64,000 nt of DNA, taken from positions 124,001 through 188,000 of the forward strand of contig NZ_JAAAMI010000003.1 in assembly GCF_010500845.1 (NCBI RefSeq). The letters run 5' to 3'. The notes below the pieces were generated by a model. It was not told the DNA's origin. It searched no databases and worked only from the letters and a program-made list of their open reading frames with translations. Shown in pieces: positions 61,260 to 64,000 of this stretch. Position numbers and translations under genes: made by a program. The DNA is from Flagellimonas sediminis (GTDB lineage Bacteria > Bacteroidota > Bacteroidia > Flavobacteriales > Flavobacteriaceae). Numbering within the stretch: the stretch's first letter is position 1; each line of letters opens with the position of its first letter.

Positions 61260-61961
61260 ATGGGTAAATCGATTATGAATTTGTGGATGTTGTTTCTTGG
61301 GTTTCTTTCCCTCGGACTCAATGCCCAAACAGAAATAAAGACAGATCAAAAGGATCTTTCAAGGTATTTGGAGGATCAGTTCTATGCAGGGTTCGGGTAC
61401 AATGTACTATTGGGAAAACCGGATGGTGTAGTGCAGCGTAATCTTTCCTATAATCTTCAAGCTGGCTTTATAAAGGATATTCCTTTCAATCAACGCAGAA
61501 ATTTTGGTATTGGGCTTGGCTTGGGCTATGCCGTCAATTCCTATTATTCCAATATTGTAGTGTCCCAAAATGCCAATACACTGGTGTATGAGGTAAAGGA
61601 TGTTTCTGATTTTAATCGCAGCAAGTTCGGTACCCACGCCGTGGAATTGCCCTTTGAAATTCGTTGGAGAACATCAACCTCAGAGGAATATAAATTCTGG
61701 CGGATTTATGCCGGGGCCAAATTGGGTTATGTTTTTTCTGCACGGTCAAGGGTAGTGACTGATATCGGAACCAATGGTTTTGTCAATGATGATATTGAAA
61801 AATGGCAGTACGGGATTATGGTCAATTTTGGCTACAATACCTGGAACATCCATGTCTATTACGCCCTAAATCCGTTATTGAAGAATGGGACGGTGCTTGG
61901 TACAGGGGAATCCATCGATATCAGGGCCTTGCGAATAGGAGTGATTTTCTACATCCTATAG
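61260..61961 (+). CDS. PorT-like outer-membrane beta-barrel protein
   Basis: 233 residues (Met6 at 61275 also possible). Signal peptide MNLWMLFLGFLSLGLNAQ, then alternating hydrophobic strands (YAGFGYNVLLG, LSYNLQAGFIKDI, FGIGLGLGYAV, YAGAKLGYVFSAR, ALRIGVIFYIL) ending in an aromatic-flanked last strand, as in 8-stranded porin-family proteins such as PorT. PorT takes part in type IX secretion, but membership beyond the fold is not shown here. Confidence 0.75.
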   Translation: MGKSIMNLWMLFLGFLSLGLNAQTEIKTDQKDLSRYLEDQFYAGFGYNVLLGKPDGVVQRNLSYNLQAGFIKDIPFNQRRNFGIGLGLGYAVNSYYSNIVVSQNANTLVYEVKDVSDFNRSKFGTHAVELPFEIRWRTSTSEEYKFWRIYAGAKLGYVFSARSRVVTDIGTNGFVNDDIEKWQYGIMVNFGYNTWNIHVYYALNPLLKNGTVLGTGESIDIRALRIGVIFYIL

Positions 61962-62558
61962 CCAATATTTTAAAATGATCAATTGGGAACAACACCCGAT
62001 CAAAAAACCTATCAATAATTCATTTCTGTCATGAGCCTTTAGGTAAAGTCTAGAAGTGGCCACCAATCCCGTGAACAAGGTAAACAGGCTGATTGCAAGT
62101 GTGATGTTCCTTTCAAAGTGGATACTGAGGGCGATCATGAATGTCAACAGGGTTCCCATACCCAATAGATGCATACTGGTCTTGAATTTGAGAAAAAGTA
62201 GAATAAGACACGCACTAGAGGCGGTCAATAGGCCCGTAAAAAAGTAAAAGAGCTCGTTTACGTAATTATTCGGTATTACCTTGTACAAGATCATCAAAAA
62301 GATGACACAGCTGATATAAAGCGGGTATTTGCGCTCGTGGAGTGTTGGCAGAAAAATGGAACTGATCACCCCTAAATTTTTTAGGATCAAAAAGAAGATA
62401 ATGGGGATGATCACTGTTAGGATGAAGATGGGAAGGATGTTCCCACTTTCAATTTCCAATGTGCTGTACGGGGCAATTACAAAATAGATGACCGTGCCTC
62501 CAAATGGTATAAAAAGTGGATGGAAAATGTACGAGATGATATGGAAAACATGGCGCAT
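61956..62558 (-). CDS. PAP2-like membrane protein with degenerate motifs
   Basis: A 200-residue protein with about six membrane helices. SRLYLKAHDRNELLIGFLIG resembles PAP2 motif 3 (SRxxxxxHxxxD, with Glu for Asp). Motif 2 (PSGH) survives only as SMHLLGMG, and motif 1 as ERKYP. It may be an inactive or altered lipid phosphatase. Starts on the last base of the rpoN stop codon, so it is translated with rpoN. Confidence 0.7.
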   Translation of the reverse strand: MRHVFHIISYIFHPLFIPFGGTVIYFVIAPYSTLEIESGNILPIFILTVIIPIIFFLILKNLGVISSIFLPTLHERKYPLYISCVIFLMILYKVIPNNYVNELFYFFTGLLTASSACLILLFLKFKTSMHLLGMGTLLTFMIALSIHFERNITLAISLFTLFTGLVATSRLYLKAHDRNELLIGFLIGCCSQLIILKYWL

Positions 62559-64000
62559 CAGATCTGCTTTCTAAGCCGCGCCACGGGAATACCTAGCTGT
62601 TCCCGGTATTTGGCCACCGTACGCCGTGCAATGGGGTAGCCCCTTTCCTTCAAGATCTTAGCCAGTTTATCATCCGTTAGCGGTTTCTTTTTCTGTTCGT
62701 CACCGATTACGGTCTCCAAAATCTTTTTGATCTCCTTGGTGGACACATCTTCCCCTTGTTCATTCTTCATGGCTTCGGAGAAAAAGTCCTTGATCAATTT
62801 GGTGCCATAGGGTGTATCCACATATTTGCTGTTGGCCACACGCGAAACCGTGGAAACATCCATATCGATCTTATCCGCGATGTCCTTCAAGATCATAGGT
62901 CGCAGTTTACGTTCATCACCCGTCAGGAAATATTCCTCCTGATAGTCCATGATGGTCTTCATGGTGATGTACAGGGTCTGTTGGCGCTGTCTAATGGCAT
63001 CAATGAACCATTTGGCCGCGTCCAATTTCTGTTTGATGAACAGTACCGTATCCTTTTGGGATTTGGATTTTTCCTTGGAGTTTTTATAACCTTCCAACAT
63101 ATTGCTGTATTCCCTGGAAACGTGAAGTTCAGGGGCATTTCTGCCGTTAAGGCTTAGTTCCAGTTCACCATCAACAATTCTGATGGAAAAATCGGGAACA
63201 ATATGTTCGATCATCCTTGTGCCTCCAGAATAGGAGCCACCCGGTTTTGGGTTCAGTTTTTCTATTTCCGAAATGGCATCCTTTAACTCTTCCTCGGTCA
63301 CATGGTGTTTTTGAATGAGCTTGTCGTAATGTTTTTTGGTAAACTGTTCAAAGGACTTATCAAGGATACTGATGGCCAACTCTACCGAAGGTTTTCGCTC
63401 TTTCCTTTTCAATTGAAGGATCAGGCATTCGTCCAAAGAACGGGCCGCCACTCCCGGTGGATCCAGTTCTTGTACTATTTTGAGCACGGATTGGATCTTG
63501 CTTTCATCCACATAAATGTTTTGGGTAAAGGCCAGGTCGTCCATAATATCGGAAATCGGCCTTCGGATATAACCACTTTCATCTACGCTGCCCACCAAAA
63601 ATTCGGCAATGGACCATTCCTCATCATCTAGGTAAAAGGTGTTGAGTTGGTTGATCAAGTGCTGGTTGAAGGATATTCCCGCGGCATACGGAATGCTTTT
63701 TTCCTCATCGTCCGAGCTGTAGTTATTGGCCTGAGTGCGGTAATCGGGAATTTCGTCATCGCTTAGATAATCATCAATATTGATGTCATCTGCCTCAATG
63801 GTCTCGTTGTCCCCGGAATCGTCATAGGTGTCATCGTAAACATCATCCATGTTCTCAATCTCCGTCTCTTTTCCACTTTCTAGGGCAGGGTTTTCTTCCA
63901 ACTCCTGTTTTAAGCGTTGTTCAAAAGCTTGGGTTGGCAATTGAATGAGCTTCATGAGCTGGATCTGCTGTGGAGACAGTTTCTGGGAAAGCTTAAACTG
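62558..64000 (-). CDS. rpoN: RNA polymerase sigma-54 factor, 5' partial
   Basis: 480 residues are visible; the frame runs off the right edge with QFKLSQKLSPQQIQLMKLIQLP, the activator-interacting region I, so only about 5-10 residues are missing. An acidic region II (DDVYDDTYDDSGDNETIEADDINIDDY), core-binding region with CLILQLKRK, and the C-terminal RpoN box ARRTVAKYREQLGIP are present. Sigma-54 needs an AAA+ activator to open promoters; none is in this window. Confidence 0.96.
   Translation of the reverse strand, partial: QFKLSQKLSPQQIQLMKLIQLPTQAFEQRLKQELEENPALESGKETEIENMDDVYDDTYDDSGDNETIEADDINIDDYLSDDEIPDYRTQANNYSSDDEEKSIPYAAGISFNQHLINQLNTFYLDDEEWSIAEFLVGSVDESGYIRRPISDIMDDLAFTQNIYVDESKIQSVLKIVQELDPPGVAARSLDECLILQLKRKERKPSVELAISILDKSFEQFTKKHYDKLIQKHHVTEEELKDAISEIEKLNPKPGGSYSGGTRMIEHIVPDFSIRIVDGELELSLNGRNAPELHVSREYSNMLEGYKNSKEKSKSQKDTVLFIKQKLDAAKWFIDAIRQRQQTLYITMKTIMDYQEEYFLTGDERKLRPMILKDIADKIDMDVSTVSRVANSKYVDTPYGTKLIKDFFSEAMKNEQGEDVSTKEIKKILETVIGDEQKKKPLTDDKLAKILKERGYPIARRTVAKYREQLGIPVARLRKQI

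Noticed and set aside
34000..64000. CRISPR arrays, prophage or insertion-sequence transposases
   Set aside because: No regularly spaced direct repeats, integrase or transposase genes were seen in this part or the rest of the window.

Overview
The window is a chromosomal segment of a marine-type member of the Bacteroidota, most likely family Flavobacteriaceae. Indicators are promoters of the TTG / TAnnTTTG type instead of -35/-10 boxes, several TonB C-terminal domains with the flavobacterial PVFPGCE...KECF signature, a fused CcoNO oxidase subunit with a one-heme CcoP, an M56/BlaI pair, a PorT-like barrel behind ExbB/ExbD, and many DUF families typical of this group. I cannot name the genus. 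Both ends are cut: a TonB-domain protein runs off the left edge and rpoN off the right edge.

Layout. 0-4.6 kb: TonB-domain protein, TPR protein, small lipoprotein, ruvC, a four-helix-bundle gene flanked by inverted repeats, and hemW. 4.6-5.7 kb: two AT-rich reverse-strand genes of unknown role. 5.8-10.1 kb: a six-gene operon ending in a membrane-anchored MutS-like ATPase. 10.2-17.3 kb: a DUF7151-type lipoprotein, a DUF4407 protein, a BlaR1/BlaI-type pair with operators lying on its promoter, a PhnA-domain protein and an M20 dipeptidase. 17.4-20 kb: tRNA-Leu, a 600-base stretch without genes, and a response regulator/histidine kinase pair. 20-33 kb: PLP dehydratase, universal stress protein, Crp/Fnr regulator, and the cbb3 oxidase operon (ccoI-S-NO-Q-P-G-H, a SafE-like protein and a CoA-transferase). 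33-45 kb: stress protein, hemN, a glutamate-cysteine-ligase-like/CBS protein with an aspartoacylase-like partner, tonB, a ROK kinase, a stress protein, pckA, pfkA, a ribosome-hibernation-like protein and a lipoprotein. 45-58.7 kb: sugar transporter, waaA, a WbpE-like aminotransferase, galE, an acyltransferase-like protein, sucA-sucB, a retropepsin, tatD and ansA. 58.7-64 kb: tRNA-Ser, an ExbB-X-ExbD-ExbD-PorT cluster, a PAP2-like protein and rpoN.

Main result. Around the Crp/Fnr gene there is a coherent low-oxygen regulon that can be read directly from the DNA. Seven palindromes of the form TGAY-N4-RTCA lie at 22011, 22784, 25231, 35112, 39123, 40247 and 44271. Each is followed by exactly 23 bases and then a TAnnTTTR promoter box. 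The site at 22784 does this on both strands, giving eight promoters, one of which has a single mismatch in the box. Predicted transcript starts fall about 13-30 bases before the start codons of fnr itself, ccoI, ccoS, hemN (plus a stress protein), tonB, two further stress proteins and the hibernation-factor-like gene. This places an activator near -42, and the Fnr-like protein keeps the Glu and Arg of the FNR/CRP recognition helix. The regulon would join respiration at low oxygen, oxygen-independent heme synthesis, TonB-dependent uptake, stress proteins and ribosome hibernation.

Other points of interest are the four-helix-bundle insertion between ruvC and hemW, BlaI operators coinciding with both promoter elements, a probable leaderless tatD transcript, and an uncharacterised ligase/deacylase-like gene pair.
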